Positions 1-9,985 of a stretch of 64,000 nt of DNA are shown in pieces. The stretch is from AP-15 sp963703855. GTDB taxonomy: Bacteria > Pseudomonadota > Alphaproteobacteria > ATCC43930 > CGMCC-115725. The DNA lies in assembly GCA_963703855.1 (NCBI GenBank), contig CAVPFW010000020.1, forward strand, positions 1 to 64,000. Reading direction: 5' to 3'. The notes below the pieces were generated by a model. The model saw only the letters and a list, made by a program, of their open reading frames with translations. It was not told the origin of the DNA and made no database searches. The first letter of the stretch is position 1; each line of letters opens with the position of its first letter. The translations under genes and the position numbers were made by a program.

Positions 1-467
1 GTGGGCTGAAGGCCCACGGCGATGCCGTTTTCGCCGCCGGCTTTCGAAAGCTGCTGTTGCGATCGATCGCTATTGGTCAGCGCCGCGCCGATCTGAAGGA
101 CACCACCCGGGCTCAGTATCGCGCCGATCTCGACCGTCGCCTCGACCGGTTGCCGGCTGTCGCCCCGACGGTTCCCGCCGGCCGCAAACTCGCCCGCGGC
201 ATCGCCAAATGCCGCGGCGATCTCTTTGTCTTTGTCACTCGACGCGACGTTCCCGACACCAATAACGGGTGCGAACGGGCGCTCCGGCCCAGCGTCATCT
301 TTCGCAAAGTCACCGGCTGCGTCCGATCCCGCTGGGGCGCACGCCTCTATGCCGCAACCGTTGCCGTCATCGCTACCGGACGCCTCAACGGCCGTTCCGC
401 CCTTCAGGCCATTCGCGATACCCTCGCCGGCCAGTCCATCCTTGCCCCAGACTCAGCACCGGGGTGA
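1..467 (+). mobile_element. IS66-family transposase, C-terminal fragment
   Basis: The reading frame is open from the window edge, so the 5' part lies outside. The visible 150 or so residues carry the C-terminal signature of IS66 DDE transposases: a segment reading DTNNGCERALRP, then RKVTGC, then a helical tail ending in a short divergent sequence and a TGA stop. The conserved N...ERALRP block holds the last acidic catalytic residue (E) of the DDE triad in this family. No accessory TnpA/TnpB genes are visible. The element abuts a damaged gene at its right, so it marks the left border of a degraded island. Whether the whole transposase is intact cannot be judged here. Confidence 0.85.
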
Positions 468-495
468 GCAGTTACTCATAGGACGCACCGTAGGA

Positions 496-2008
496 ATGAA
501 TGTGGAGATCACCACGAAAAAAGGTCGCGCCCTACTTAATGCGGTGATCGAGTCAACTTCCATTTCTCCTCCTTTCGCAGAGTCCCATGACCTCTTTGTC
601 GTTCAGTTCATAAAGGCGGCAATCGCGCCGCATAGTCTAATAATAATTCACTCCTCCTCAAAGCCGTGGGTGGTGAATTTTAGGGTACGACTATTCTCCG
701 TGACGGTGCGCACGACGTTTTCGGGAGTCCTCGCCTCAACCTCCGCCTCGATTTCAAGAGTGACCTTCATTGTGGCCGCGCACGACAAGGACGCTGCACT
801 AGCCTTGTTGGCGACGCTGAATACCCCCGCAGCGCGATCCGCGGCGCTGCGCATTGTCACCAATAACGAGCAAGCGGCCGGATTAATTGCGTGGGTCGAA
901 AGAGCAGACCTGACGCTCAATTCATTCGATTCCGAAGGCAAGTTCTTTCTCATTGCGAACGAGCTGGCTGCGGAAAGATGGCAGGAAGCGGCGGATCACG
1001 CCTCGCAGGTAACCGACGCGGATATGAGGGAGACCCCTGTCCTTCATCACGCGGTCGGAATGGCTTGCCTGGTACAGGCCGTGCCATTTGAGATTCGCTC
1101 GACTGTCCTATCGCGGATTCCATTCGACGTCGCTTCGTTTCCGCTCGCCGCCGATCCAACAGCCCTCGCGGCCCGCCGGCGTGCGATCAAGGCATTCGAA
1201 GCGATTGCTGCCTTCGCGTTGAAGATAGGAGTCGCCGCCGCATCAAATCCTGAGGCCGATCTTGCACTTTGGCTAAAGCTTAGGGACCCGCAGGCTCATG
1301 ACGAGGGTATGGAAGATCTGCGTAAGAGTATGCGGGATCCGGAGCAGTCTCTGTGCAGATTACCCTTCGCGCTTCAGTTCGGGCTCAAGCTGGATCTGGC
1401 TACAATTAAAAAGGAAATAGACCGGCGGGTGGCCTTATCCGGCAGAGGCAACGCTGGATGAGGCCGTCGCGCGTTTCGCCCTCGCATTCGTGCAGGGCGA
1501 TCCCAAGGGGACGGCCGAGTACATCGCTCGACATCGCGGGCAGCTGTACGAGCATCTTCACAAAACCGCTGTCCAGACAATCGAGATCGAAGTGCTGGCG
1601 CGCGCCGGTCAGGTTGATACGGCGAAGGAAAGGCTGGCCGAAGCCCTTGCCAACGGATTGGGCGGCAACGAGCAACAGCATCTGAGCAGAATAATTGCCG
1701 AGGCAGAGGGCGCTGATCCTGCGGCGGAGCGGAAGGAGCAATACGAGAAAACGGGCCGCCTCAGTGATCTCGGAAATCTTGTCGTCCTGCTGGAGCAGCA
1801 GGAGTCCTGGCAGGAGCTCTTTCCATTCGCGGAGCGACTCTTTGGCATAACCCATGCCCTCGAAGACGCCTTTCGGGTGGCGAAGGTATTGAACGAGACA
1901 GGGCGGCACGACGAGCTGCTTGATTTTCTCCAACAAAATTCGGCTCTGGTCGAGCAAGCCCCTGGACTAGCCCGGATCATTCATGAGGGGCACGGGCTTG
2001 CGGCCTGA
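496..2008 (+). pseudogene. Helical-repeat (TPR-like) protein, frameshifted remnant
   Basis: Two overlapping frames encode one protein. The first runs to about 1443 and ends its good sequence at RRVALSG; the second resumes with EATLDEAVARFALAFVQGDP, so one extra base at about 1444 breaks the gene. The second half is Ala/Leu/Glu-rich and helical, with repeated pairs of helices of the TPR/solenoid sort (for example GQVDTAKERLAEAL and RHDELLDFLQQ). No catalytic motif is seen. The ATG at 496 is only the first convenient start: the true 5' end may have been removed by the IS66 copy. The 3' end runs up to the IS1380 border and may also be cut. The 500-720 stretch is poorer in GC than its surroundings. 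Function unknown; its position beside a type I restriction locus makes a defence role possible but unproven. Confidence 0.5.
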
Positions 2009-2023
2009 CGGCGGCCTGTTGAC

Positions 2024-3535
2024 GTAGTTTTTCGTGGCGTCTGGGACGCGGATGATCGGGGTTTGAGGTTGCGCGGAGGGGTTCGTTTTGGGGCACACGG
2101 CCCCGTTGCTTACGGCGGCAGCTTTGCGAGGCGGTCAGCGAGATCGGCGAACCCGATTTGGTAGGGGTAGGCGGTCGGCAGGGCGATCTTGATCCGGGTG
2201 ACCATCTCGGTCACTCGTGCGGCAACCTTGATCGGGCAAAGGCGGATGGTATCGAACTGGGCATCGCGCCAGAACGATGTGCGGGGCGCCAGACCGCGCA
2301 GGCTCAGCATCAGCCAATAGGCGGCGGTGTGGATCAAGAGGCGGAACTGGTTGGCGGTGGCCTTGGTGCACGAGGTGCAGCCGGAGGCGAGGTGCAGCTT
2401 GTGCGCCTTGATCAGGTTCTCGGCCTGTCCTCTCGCGCAGTAGATCTTTTCGTAGAGCGCCTTGGGCAAGCCTTGCAGGTTGGTGACGATGAAGCGGCTG
2501 TCGGCGCCCTGGGGTCCGGCCTCGACTCGGGCGATGACGCGGCGCTCGACGTTCCAGCTTTTCGCCGCGTAGCGCAATTCGCCGTAGCGGCGGACCTTGT
2601 CGCCCTCACCCTCGACCCGGCCCAAGGCAGCGTCCTCGGCGAGATCGCTGACCCGGCGCAGTAGCACCGGATTGCCGGAAAGGCCGAAGATGTAGCCGAT
2701 GCGCTTGCGCTCGCACCACGCCATCGCCTCGGGCCGGGCGTAATGGCTGTCGCCGCGCACGATGGTGTCGACCGCCGGCCAGCGGGCGCGGATATGGCCG
2801 ATCACATGGCGCAGCACCAGGGTTACCTCGGCCCCGTCCGGGGTCTTGCCCGGGCGCAGGATGATCGCCACCGGCTTGGCGGTGACGGCTTCGTAGATGT
2901 GGATCGGCTGAAAGCAGCGGCTGTCGTCACAGGCGTTGAACAGCGCCAGTTGCTGGCCGCCGTGAACCCGGTCCTCGGTGTCGTCGATGTCGAGCACGAT
3001 GTGCCGGGGGACCTGCTCGAAGCTGTCGCAGAACACTTCGACCATCGCCGCCATCATCCGCTTGAGCGCGGTCGGGCCGGGCAGGTTCTCCAGCCGGCTG
3101 ATGGTCGGTTGCGAGCACAGATCGGCGCCACTCTCGGGCAGCCGCCCGACCGCCATCTTGAAGGCGGGATCGGACTTCAGCGCATCGCAGTCGTTGCCGT
3201 CGGGATAGCCCGCCGCGATCAGCAGTGCCCGATAGCGGATCATCTCGGCGAGCGTATGCCGCACCCGTTCCGGCGCTCGCGGGTCCCCAATGCAATCGGC
3301 CAGGCGCTTGGCGATCCCGAGCCGCTGCTCGACCGCCGCGAGCAGCAATATCCCGGCATCCGAGGTCATCCGGCCGCCGTCGAAAGCCACATGCACCGGC
3401 TTGCCCTTCACCGGTGGCAAACCCGGCAGAATCCCCGTAGCATCGTCCATGGCGGGCGCGAACTCCGTTGGCCTCGGTTGATCCGGCTTCAGCAACCAAA
3501 TCATACACGAATCCAACAGCTTATGTCGCTCCCGC
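2024..3535 (-). mobile_element. IS1380-family insertion sequence, copy A (complete)
   Basis: This is an element of about 1.5 kb carrying one transposase gene on the minus strand. The left limit is set by where similarity to the second copy (near 59171) begins, at a shared stretch starting close to GTGGCGTC. The right limit is where hsdS coding sequence resumes, at about 3540. Terminal inverted repeats and target duplication could not be fixed by eye, so both ends are good to about 15 bases. Its insertion removed the 5' part of hsdS on the right and probably the 3' end of the helical-repeat gene on the left. Confidence 0.75.
2110..3516 (-). CDS. IS1380-family transposase
   Basis: A 468-residue DDE transposase, full length for the family and without frameshifts. 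The N-terminal part has the family pattern FDGGRMTSDAGILLLAAVE followed by a helical DNA-binding region. The catalytic core shows the first acidic residues in VLDIDDTEDRVHGGQQL and a second in IVRGDSHYARPEAMAW, then the RFIVTNL and YCARGQAENLIK segments that precede the last catalytic Glu (E of GQAEN). The C-terminus contains the RLLIHTAAYWLML helix typical of IS1380/IS4-like enzymes. It is alone in its element. It is about 85-90% identical by eye to the broken copy near 60 kb, so this copy is the likely source of any current mobility. Confidence 0.92.
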   Translation of the reverse strand: MDSCMIWLLKPDQPRPTEFAPAMDDATGILPGLPPVKGKPVHVAFDGGRMTSDAGILLLAAVEQRLGIAKRLADCIGDPRAPERVRHTLAEMIRYRALLIAAGYPDGNDCDALKSDPAFKMAVGRLPESGADLCSQPTISRLENLPGPTALKRMMAAMVEVFCDSFEQVPRHIVLDIDDTEDRVHGGQQLALFNACDDSRCFQPIHIYEAVTAKPVAIILRPGKTPDGAEVTLVLRHVIGHIRARWPAVDTIVRGDSHYARPEAMAWCERKRIGYIFGLSGNPVLLRRVSDLAEDAALGRVEGEGDKVRRYGELRYAAKSWNVERRVIARVEAGPQGADSRFIVTNLQGLPKALYEKIYCARGQAENLIKAHKLHLASGCTSCTKATANQFRLLIHTAAYWLMLSLRGLAPRTSFWRDAQFDTIRLCPIKVAARVTEMVTRIKIALPTAYPYQIGFADLADRLAKLPP

Positions 3536-3539
3536 TAAT

Positions 3540-4691
3540 CCTTTAGCGTGGCCTGATGAATTATTCGGGTTAGGAAAGTATGATGAAGCGGTCCATCTGA
3601 AAAATGGGGATCTTCTCTTCTGCTGGTCAGGTCAGCCGGAAAGCTCTATCGGCACCTACCGCTGGTTCCGAGGTGATGCTTGGCTTAATCAGCACATATT
3701 TAGGGTCACCCCTAAAGGTGACATAACCTTTGAATACCTTCATGCGCTGTTGAGGTTTCTTCAGCCCAATTTTGTTGAGATAGCTCGAAACAAGCAGACG
3801 ACAGGTCTCGGACACGTCACGAAAGCCGACCTAAGAGCAATGATGGTCGAATTACCGGCCATAGACGAACAGCGGAGCATTACGGAATTAATCACGCCTC
3901 TGGACGACAAGATCGAGCTGAACCGCAGCATAACACAAACGCTGGAGGCAATGGCGCGCGCGCTATTCCGCAGTTGGTTTGTCGATTTCGATCCAGTCCG
4001 CGCCAAGGCCGAGGGCCGCCCCTCCGGCCTCTCCGATCACCTCGCCGCCCTGTTTCCCAACAGCTTTGGGGAAGATAGCCTGCCGGCCGGATGGCATCTT
4101 GCTACTCTTGACGAGCTTGTTGATCTCAATCCCGAAAGCTGGACCCGTAACAGAAGGCCAGATTTCATCGAGTATGTGGATCTTTCGAATACAAAATTTG
4201 GCGTGATTGAAGCGACGCAGACCTTCAGCCCCAATGATGCGCCGAGCCGAGCTCAGCGCGCACTTCGAGTCGGGGACGCTATTGTCGGCACTGTCCGGCC
4301 CGGTAATAATTCATATGCTTACGTACTCAGAGATGGATTGACCGGGAGTACAGGGTTCGCCGTGCTTCGGCCGAAGCGGCTGGCCTTCGCATGTCTCATT
4401 TACTTATCTGCGACAGCGAGTAGCAATATCGAGGCGCTCGCCCAACTCGCTGATGGTGCAGCCTATCCAGCCGTCAGACCCGAGGTGGTAGCTCAAACCC
4501 CCATATACCTTCCCGGTAATAATGAGCTTTTGGATGTGTTCTCCAGGACGGTAGATCCTCTGCTATCCCGTCGGCACTTGGCGCTTGCCAATAGCGAAGT
4601 GCTTACAGTGATGCGCGACGCCCTCCTCCCGAAGCTGATCTCGGGCGAGCTACGGGCCGCGGATGCCGAAAAGCGGATCGCGGCGGCCTGA
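3540..4691 (+). pseudogene. hsdS: Type I restriction specificity subunit HsdS, 5' truncated by IS1380
   Basis: HsdS reads the two half-sites of the DNA target for a type I restriction-modification complex. The surviving 383 codons hold most of the first target-recognition domain (GDLLFCWSGQPE, then WLNQHIFRV), the central conserved helix (DDKIELNRSITQTLEAMARALFRSW) and the whole second domain, ending in the second helical repeat (LPKLISGELR). About 50-60 N-terminal residues are missing, and the frame enters directly from IS1380 sequence with no good start. No hsdM is visible in the window. The next gene starts 2 bases after its stop, as in an operon. Function as a complete S subunit is unlikely. 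Confidence 0.85.
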
Positions 4692-4693
4692 GC

Positions 4694-5191
4694 ATGCCAT
4701 ACTTGCTCCAGATGCTGCACGCCCTGATGGAGGAGCACCCGGACCGGGCGCAGCCGCTCCGCCGCTACGTTGAAGCGTTGGAGGCCAGCATTGAGAGCCA
4801 GCCGGCATTCTGTCTCCAGAACGTTCGGACGCTGTTCGAAGCTGCGCACGCGACGATCGGGCCACAGATCGGCGCGACTTTCGGAAGAAAAGCTGGCTTC
4901 CCTGGCCGCATGCGGGCTGTTATCGAAAAACTTGACTTCACGATTACCAATCATCCGGACGGCGCGGTGATCAACACCACTATTCGTGCCTTGCTAAAGG
5001 GCATCGACGACACGGCGGTGGCTCTCGCCAATCTGAGCAACATCCCTAACATGCGCCACGGTGGCTCGCTCGATTGGGGCACGCTCGAACGCCAGCACGC
5101 ATCGATGCTCGGCGGACTGTGCGATACCCTGGTCAGCTTTCTGTTCGAAGTCGCGTGGAGCCGCCCGCCGGCGCAAATGGTGGAGCCCTAA
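4694..5191 (+). CDS. Abi-C-like (abortive infection C-terminal) protein of a type I RM locus
   Basis: A 165-residue protein lying between hsdS and hsdR, a position where accessory abortive-infection genes are often found. The C-terminal half matches the Abi-C type: a helix with INTTIRALLKGIDD, then the RHGG motif (NMRHGGSLDW) and a long helix with HASMLGGLCDTLVSFLF. In known members the HG-containing segment is HEPN-like, and HEPN proteins can act as RNases, but that activity is inferred here. The start is the ATG 2 bases after the hsdS stop. The TAA at 5189-5191 may be a premature stop: the same frame stays open afterwards up to the hsdR start (see the next entry). Confidence 0.6.
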   Translation: MPYLLQMLHALMEEHPDRAQPLRRYVEALEASIESQPAFCLQNVRTLFEAAHATIGPQIGATFGRKAGFPGRMRAVIEKLDFTITNHPDGAVINTTIRALLKGIDDTAVALANLSNIPNMRHGGSLDWGTLERQHASMLGGLCDTLVSFLFEVAWSRPPAQMVEP

Positions 5192-5386
5192 CCCGCCCGG
5201 TACGATGGTTTCGAGCCATTCAATATGTGGCTTGACGAAGCATCGGGCAACTTGGAGATCGCTGGCTCCGTGTTCCGGCCCAGCGAAGTGCTTTACCTAC
5301 TCGATGCTACGAAGTACGAGGCCGCGCGGCTGGAATGGGAGGCGGAACAGGCCGCCGAAATGGCCGATCAGGAGGCCGCGGAGTGA
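5192..5386 (+). pseudogene. In-frame continuation of the Abi-C gene after a stop codon, or a small separate ORF
   Basis: Directly after the TAA at 5189-5191 the same frame remains open for 64 codons and reads like real protein (RYDGFEPFNMWLDEASG, then FRPSEVLYLLDA, then an acidic tail). Its TGA overlaps the GTG start of hsdR, the usual translational coupling in such operons. The only internal start (ATG at 5225) has no ribosome binding site. The simplest reading is that this is the original C-terminus of the Abi-C protein and that TAA is a nonsense mutation. A short independent gene cannot be ruled out. Confidence 0.5.
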
Positions 5387-8300
5387 CCGACCCTTACCCG
5401 ATCGCCGAACCCCGCGCCTCCAGTTTCCGCGAGGAGGCCGTCGAGCTCGCGGCATTGTCGTGGTTCGAGCTGATCGGGTGGCGGACCGTGCCGGGCGATT
5501 ATCTGGCCCCCCCGCGGCCCGAGTGGCGCCCGAACCGAATACCGGCAGGCGGTGCTGGAACCCGAGCTGCGCAGCGCGCTCGCGATGCTCAATCCCCGAT
5601 GCGACGCGGGCGACGATCGACGCCGCGGTCCGCGCCGTGCTGGCCGTGCCGAGCCAGGATCTGCTCGAAAACAACCGCTCCTTTCATCCGCTGCTGGCAT
5701 CCGGCATTCCCGTCGAGATCACCGAAAACGGTGAGCGCCGCACGGTCGGATTGCGGCTGCTCGATCGGGCGGACTCGCGGGCCAATCGGCTGCTGGTGGC
5801 CAATAAGTTCATCGTTCAGGGCGGGCGGGAGACGATCCGTGCCGATATCGCGGTCTTCGTCAACGGGCTGCCATTGGCGACCCTGGAGCTGAAGAGCCCG
5901 GCCGACGCGCAGGCGACGCTCGAACGCGCCTATACCCAGCTCCAGAATTACAAGGCGAAAGCGCCCGAGCTGATGCGCTGCAACCAGGTGCTGGTGATCA
6001 GCGACGGCATCGAGGCGCGGATCGGCTCATTGACGGCCGGGCTCGACCGGTTCGGCCCGTGGCGCACGATCGACGGCGAGGCGCCGGAGGACGAGGGGCG
6101 GCCCGAGCTTGAGGTGCTGATCCGCGGCGTGTTCGCGCCGGAGCGCTTTCTCGATCTGATCGTCGATTATGTCGCCTTCGAGATCGAGGACGGCGTGGTC
6201 AAATCCAAGGAGCTTGCCGGCTATCACCAGTTCCACGCCGTGCGGAAGGCGCTGGCCTCCACCGTAGAGGCTGCCGGGATCAACGGCGGTCGCAAAGGCG
6301 GCGTGATCTGGCACACGCAAGGGGCGGGCAAATCGCTGACGATGCTGTTCTTCGTCCGCCAGTTGCAGCTTGCCCGAGCGCTGAAGAACCCGACCATCGT
6401 CATCGAGACCGATGGGAACGACCTCGATCAGCAGCTTTTCGGCACCTTCTGCGCACACGGCTCGGCGCTGCGCATCACGCCGCGGCAGGCCGACAGCGCG
6501 GCCGAGATGCGCGATCTGCTCAAGGTCGATATCGGCGGTATCGTTTTCTCCTCGATCCAGAAGTTCCGCGGCGAGGACGGCGGACACCCGCTGCTGACCG
6601 AGCGCAGCAACGTCATCGTCATCGCCGACGAGGCGCACCGGACGCAATACGGGCTGCGGACGCGCTTTGTGGTCGGCGACGATGATGTGCGGCAGCAGCT
6701 CGGGTTCGCCGGCTACCTGCGCCAGGCCTTGCCCAACGCCACCTTCGTGGGTTTTACCGGTACGCCGATCGAATTGCGGGACCGCAACACGGCCGCCGTA
6801 TTCGGCGACGTAATCGACACCTACGATATGAGCCAGGCCGTCGCCGACCGGGCGACGGTGCCGATCTACTACACCGCCCGCCTCGTCAAGCTGGATCTGA
6901 AGCTCTCGGCGGAAGAGCGCGCGCAAATGGACGCGCTGGCCGAAGAGGTGACAGAGGGCGACGAAATCGCCGTCGAGCGGGCAAGGGCAAGCTCACCCGG
7001 TTTGAAGAAGTGGTCGGCGCACCGGATCGCGTTGCGCAAATCGCGGCCGATATCGTCGAGCATCTCGAGCAGCGCCGCGAAGCCATGGCGGGCGGCAAGG
7101 GCATGATAGTCGCGATCAGCCGCCGCATCGCCGTCGAGTTGTACAACCACATTGCCGCATTACGCCCCGACTGGGTGAGCGCTGATCCGCAAGACGATGC
7201 CACCGGCTTCCTTAAGGTCGTGATTACCGGCAACAGCAATGCGGACCCGCCGGCGCTGCAACCGCACTTGCGCACCAAGAGGCGCCTCGAAGTCATTGCC
7301 GAGCGGTTCAAGAACCCGACTTCCGGGTTCGACCTGGTGATAGTGCGCGATATGTGGCTGACGGGGTTCGACGCACCATCGCTGCATACGCTCTACATCG
7401 ACAAGCCGATGCGCGGACATGGCCTGATGCAGGCAATCGCGCGAGTGAACCGCGTATGGGGCGACAAGCCGGGCGGACTGATCGTCGATTACCTGGGAAT
7501 CGGCGCCGAGTTGCGCGAGGCACTCGCGCAGTACAGCGCACGCGACCGCGACCAGGTTCGCCTCGACCCGGACGAGGCGGTCCGTCAAACGCTGATGCGC
7601 CTGGAAAGCGCCGAGGCGCTGCTGGGCGATGCGCCGTGGCGCGAATTCTTCGACGCCGCGCCCGCCGGGCGCCTGACGGTGTTGAAACGCTGCCTTGAAG
7701 GTGTGCTGGCCGGCGCCCGCCGTGACGAGTTCCTGAAGACAGCCACTGAACTCGAAACCGCCTATGCGTTGACGGCGGGCGATGAGCGGGTGGCGGCCCG
7801 CCATGACGAAATTGCGCTGATCGCCGCCCTGCGCGCCAATCTGATCAAGTACACATCGAGCAGCGGGCGCGGTCGCAGTGGCGTCGAACAGGAGCTTCGC
7901 CAGTTGCTATCGCGCGCCGTGATAGCGGACGGCATCCTCGACGTGTTCAAATCCGCCGGTCTCGATAGACCGGATCTGTCGGTACTCTCCGAACAATTCC
8001 TCGCTGAGATCGGCCAGACTGAGGAAAAGAATTTGGCTGTCGAGACGCTCCGACGGTTGCTTGCGGGAGAGATTAGGGCTCGAGAAAGGACAAACATCAT
8101 CGTCGCGCGCAAGCTGAGCGACAGGCTCGACGAAACGTTGCGCCGGTACCACAACCGAGCGGTCGACAGCGTTCAGGTGATCGAAGAGTTGATCGCGCTG
8201 GCCAAGGACATCAGCGCCGAAACCGCCAGAGGCGCGGAGCTGGGTTTAAACAACGAGGAACTTGCGTTCTATGACGCGCTGGCAGAAAACGGCTCGGCCC

Positions 8301-8522
8301 GCGAACTGATGGCACATGAGCAGTTGCGGCTCCTGGCGCAGATGCTGGTCCGCACCATTCATGGTTCGGCCACCATCGACTGGACCAAAAAGGAAAGCGT
8401 CCGCGCCGAAAATGCGAATAGAGGTGCGCAAGCTGCTCGCTCGCTACGGATATCCGCCGGACCTCCAGCGGGCCGCCGTGGATCTCGTAATCCGACAAGC
8501 GGAATCGCTCACCGAGGCTTGA
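5383..8522 (+). pseudogene. hsdR: Type I restriction endonuclease subunit HsdR, multiply frameshifted
   Basis: HsdR is the ATP-driven translocase and nuclease of type I restriction systems. The GTG at 5383 overlaps the preceding stop. Sequence then changes frame at about 5530, 5605, 7000 and 8415. Joined together, the pieces give an almost complete protein of about 1,040 residues: the PD-(D/E)XK nuclease core (RADIAVFVNGLPLATLELKSP), Walker A (TQGAGKSLTM), the DEAH box (VIADEAHRTQYG), motif III (GFTGTPI), helicase motif VI-like ARVNRVWGDKPGG, and the helical C-terminus ending RQAESLTEA. As written the gene cannot make a working enzyme. Together with the cut hsdS and missing hsdM this points to a dead restriction locus, unless the shifts are sequencing errors. 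Confidence 0.9.
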
Positions 8523-8570
8523 GAGTAGAGTGATCGACATGATTTCCGAGAACCTGTGGGATCATCGGCC

Positions 8571-9057
8571 ATGACCGCCCCGCTGATCGCCGGCGCGTTC
8601 GCCGCGACCGTCGCCACTTGCTTTTCGCCCAAACAGAACTGTGCCCTGCTCGCCACCGGCGCCATCGATGCCGCTCGGCACGAGATCCTCGTCAACGCCT
8701 ACGGGTTCACCGCCAGGTCCGGCATTCCCGGAGCGCTGACCCGCGGTGTCGACGTTGGGCTGATCGCCGATCCGCGGACGCCGTGGAGCGGCAAGAGGCA
8801 TTGATGCGCTCTCCGCCGCCGGCATCCCGGTATGGATCGACAGCCGCGCGCGGATCGCCCCTGAGAAGGCGCTCGTTATCGATCGCCGGGTCACGATCGA
8901 GGGGTCATACAACTTTTCGGCTCGGGCGGCGTTCAACTCCGAAGACCTGAACGTCGTCACCTCACCGGAGGTCGCCGAGACGTATGCGCGGCACTGGCAG
9001 GCGCGCCAGGCGGTTTCGATCCGCTTCTCGAACCGCGACGAATGGTGCCAGCGATGA
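8571..9057 (+). pseudogene. PLD-superfamily (Nuc-like) phosphodiesterase, frameshifted and catalytically altered
   Basis: A small one-domain protein of the phospholipase D/Nuc nuclease type, which normally dimerises to bring two HKD motifs together. The first 75 codons (LATGAIDAARHEILVNAYGF, then GVDVGLIADPRTP) match the N-terminal half; a one-base shift at about 8796 moves to another frame, which encodes the second half (GIDALSAAGIPVWIDSRARIA, EGSYNFSARAAFNSEDLNVV). The HKD motif should be HxKxxxxD, but reads PEKALVID: the catalytic His is Pro. So even the repaired protein should be inactive. It begins 48 bases after the hsdR end and is probably part of the same decayed defence or plasmid-derived block. 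Confidence 0.7.
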
Positions 9058-9061
9058 CGAT

Positions 9062-9405
9062 CTAGGGCGTCCGGTGCAGCCCCGTCCCGATCCGGGCTGC
9101 CGGCTCATCCGCCCGTACCCTGAAACGCCTTCGGCGGTCTCGACCTTGTGCCCGGCACACCACCGCGCAACAAACGCGCTCGCCAGCGTGGCATCGAGGA
9201 AATCGATCGAGACCGCGTCATTCAGCACGCCGCGCATGCCGGAGGGCGTCATCGCCCAGTCGTCCTCGCCAGGATTCTCATCGAGCCAAGCCGCACCCTT
9301 GCTCTGCCGTCGCTGGCCGAGCCCTTCCGGGGGAACGCCGATCCGGATGCGAACCGGGAGGCGGCGCTCGGCTGCTGTGATCATGTCCCGTGCGTTGCGG
9401 GGCAT
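9062..9405 (-). pseudogene. Conserved hypothetical protein, frameshifted near its C-terminus
   Basis: A protein of about 114 residues. It begins MPRNARDMITAAERRLPVRI and continues with WAMTPSGMRGVLNDAVSIDFLDATLASAFVARW. The style matches small hypothetical proteins common on alphaproteobacterial mobile elements, recalled from memory and not searched. Near position 9125 one base appears to be missing: after ETAEGV the good sequence continues in another frame as FRVRADEPAARIGTGLHRTP and meets a TAG at 9062-9064. Without this shift the frame runs on for about 35 more codons into the PLD remnant. No domain or function is recognised. Confidence 0.5.
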
Positions 9406-9501
9406 CAGATGTTCCATATCCGTTCCACGGCACGATCGCATGCTCGCCCCACAGTGTCCAGCCGCTTGGGCTTCCACCCCGGCACCGCCATATGCTTGAC
9501 C

Positions 9502-9624
9502 ATGTGTGGCCGCGCCCGTCTTTCCTCCGAGGTCGGCGAGATCAAGCTCGTCTTCTCGGCCTATGCTATCACGCGTCCGCGCTGTAGAAAGGGTGCGTTC
9601 GAGCAGATGATCGGGCAATGGTGA
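9502..9624 (+). pseudogene. SRAP/YedK (HMCES-like) protein, N-terminal fragment
   Basis: The first 20 residues read MCGRARLSSEVGEIKLVFSA, the N-terminus of SOS-response-associated peptidases. In this family Cys2, exposed after Met removal, forms a DNA-protein crosslink with abasic sites in single-stranded DNA; Cys2 is present here. After about residue 22 the sequence stops resembling the family and a stop comes at codon 41, whereas full proteins have about 200 residues. The rest has been lost by recombination. This is a gene relic next to phage and plasmid fragments. Confidence 0.6.
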
Positions 9625-9630
9625 TCGCCG

Positions 9631-9795
9631 ATGCCGGTACTCCGTAATCCGCGACATGACCGGTTCGCGCACGAGCTAGCCGACGGGAAAACCATGATCG
9701 AGGCCCACCGGTCGGCTGGCTATCGCCCTGACCGAGGCAATGCGACACGACTACAGCGGAAAGACAGCATTAGACAGCGCATCGCCGAATCTGCC
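9631..9795 (+). pseudogene. Phage terminase small subunit, N-terminal fragment
   Basis: About 55 codons resemble the N-terminal DNA-binding helix-turn-helix of phage terminase small subunits: LRNPRHDRFAHELADGKTMI, then EAHRSAGYRPDRGNATRL and KDSIRQRIAE. In intact proteins this pattern (NPRHERFA...GKT...EAY..AGY) leads into an oligomerisation region. Here the frame continues to 9987 but the sequence turns into an antisense reading of a primase gene, so a recombination joint lies at about 9795. It is a prophage remnant with no other phage structural gene nearby. Confidence 0.55.
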
Positions 9796-9985
9796 CGAGC
9801 CGCCGCAGCGCAGCGACGACATCGGCCCGGCCGCATCCAGCGTGGCAGTGCACAACCAGCCCTCGGTCGCCGTCGCGCAGCGCCAAGCTCGGCCCGTGGC
9901 CGCTGTGCGCCGGGCAGCGACATCGCCACCATCCGCCAGCACGGCACGCGCGGCCGAGCGCCGTGGCGATGCCAGCGGCGTTCAT
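9770..9985 (-). pseudogene. CHC2/Toprim-type mobile-element primase, N-terminal fragment
   Basis: The 71 codons starting at 9985 match the zinc-binding N-terminus of plasmid and ICE primases: GGWWRCRCPAHSGHGPSLAL followed by VVHCHAGCGRADVVAALRRL. The Cys/His set CxCPxH...CHxGC is the zinc site. Everything downstream (the Toprim and helicase parts, some hundreds of residues) is missing, replaced by the terminase fragment on the other strand. Its ATG overlaps the stop of the upstream HTH gene by 4 bases, the usual arrangement for this gene pair. Confidence 0.65.
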
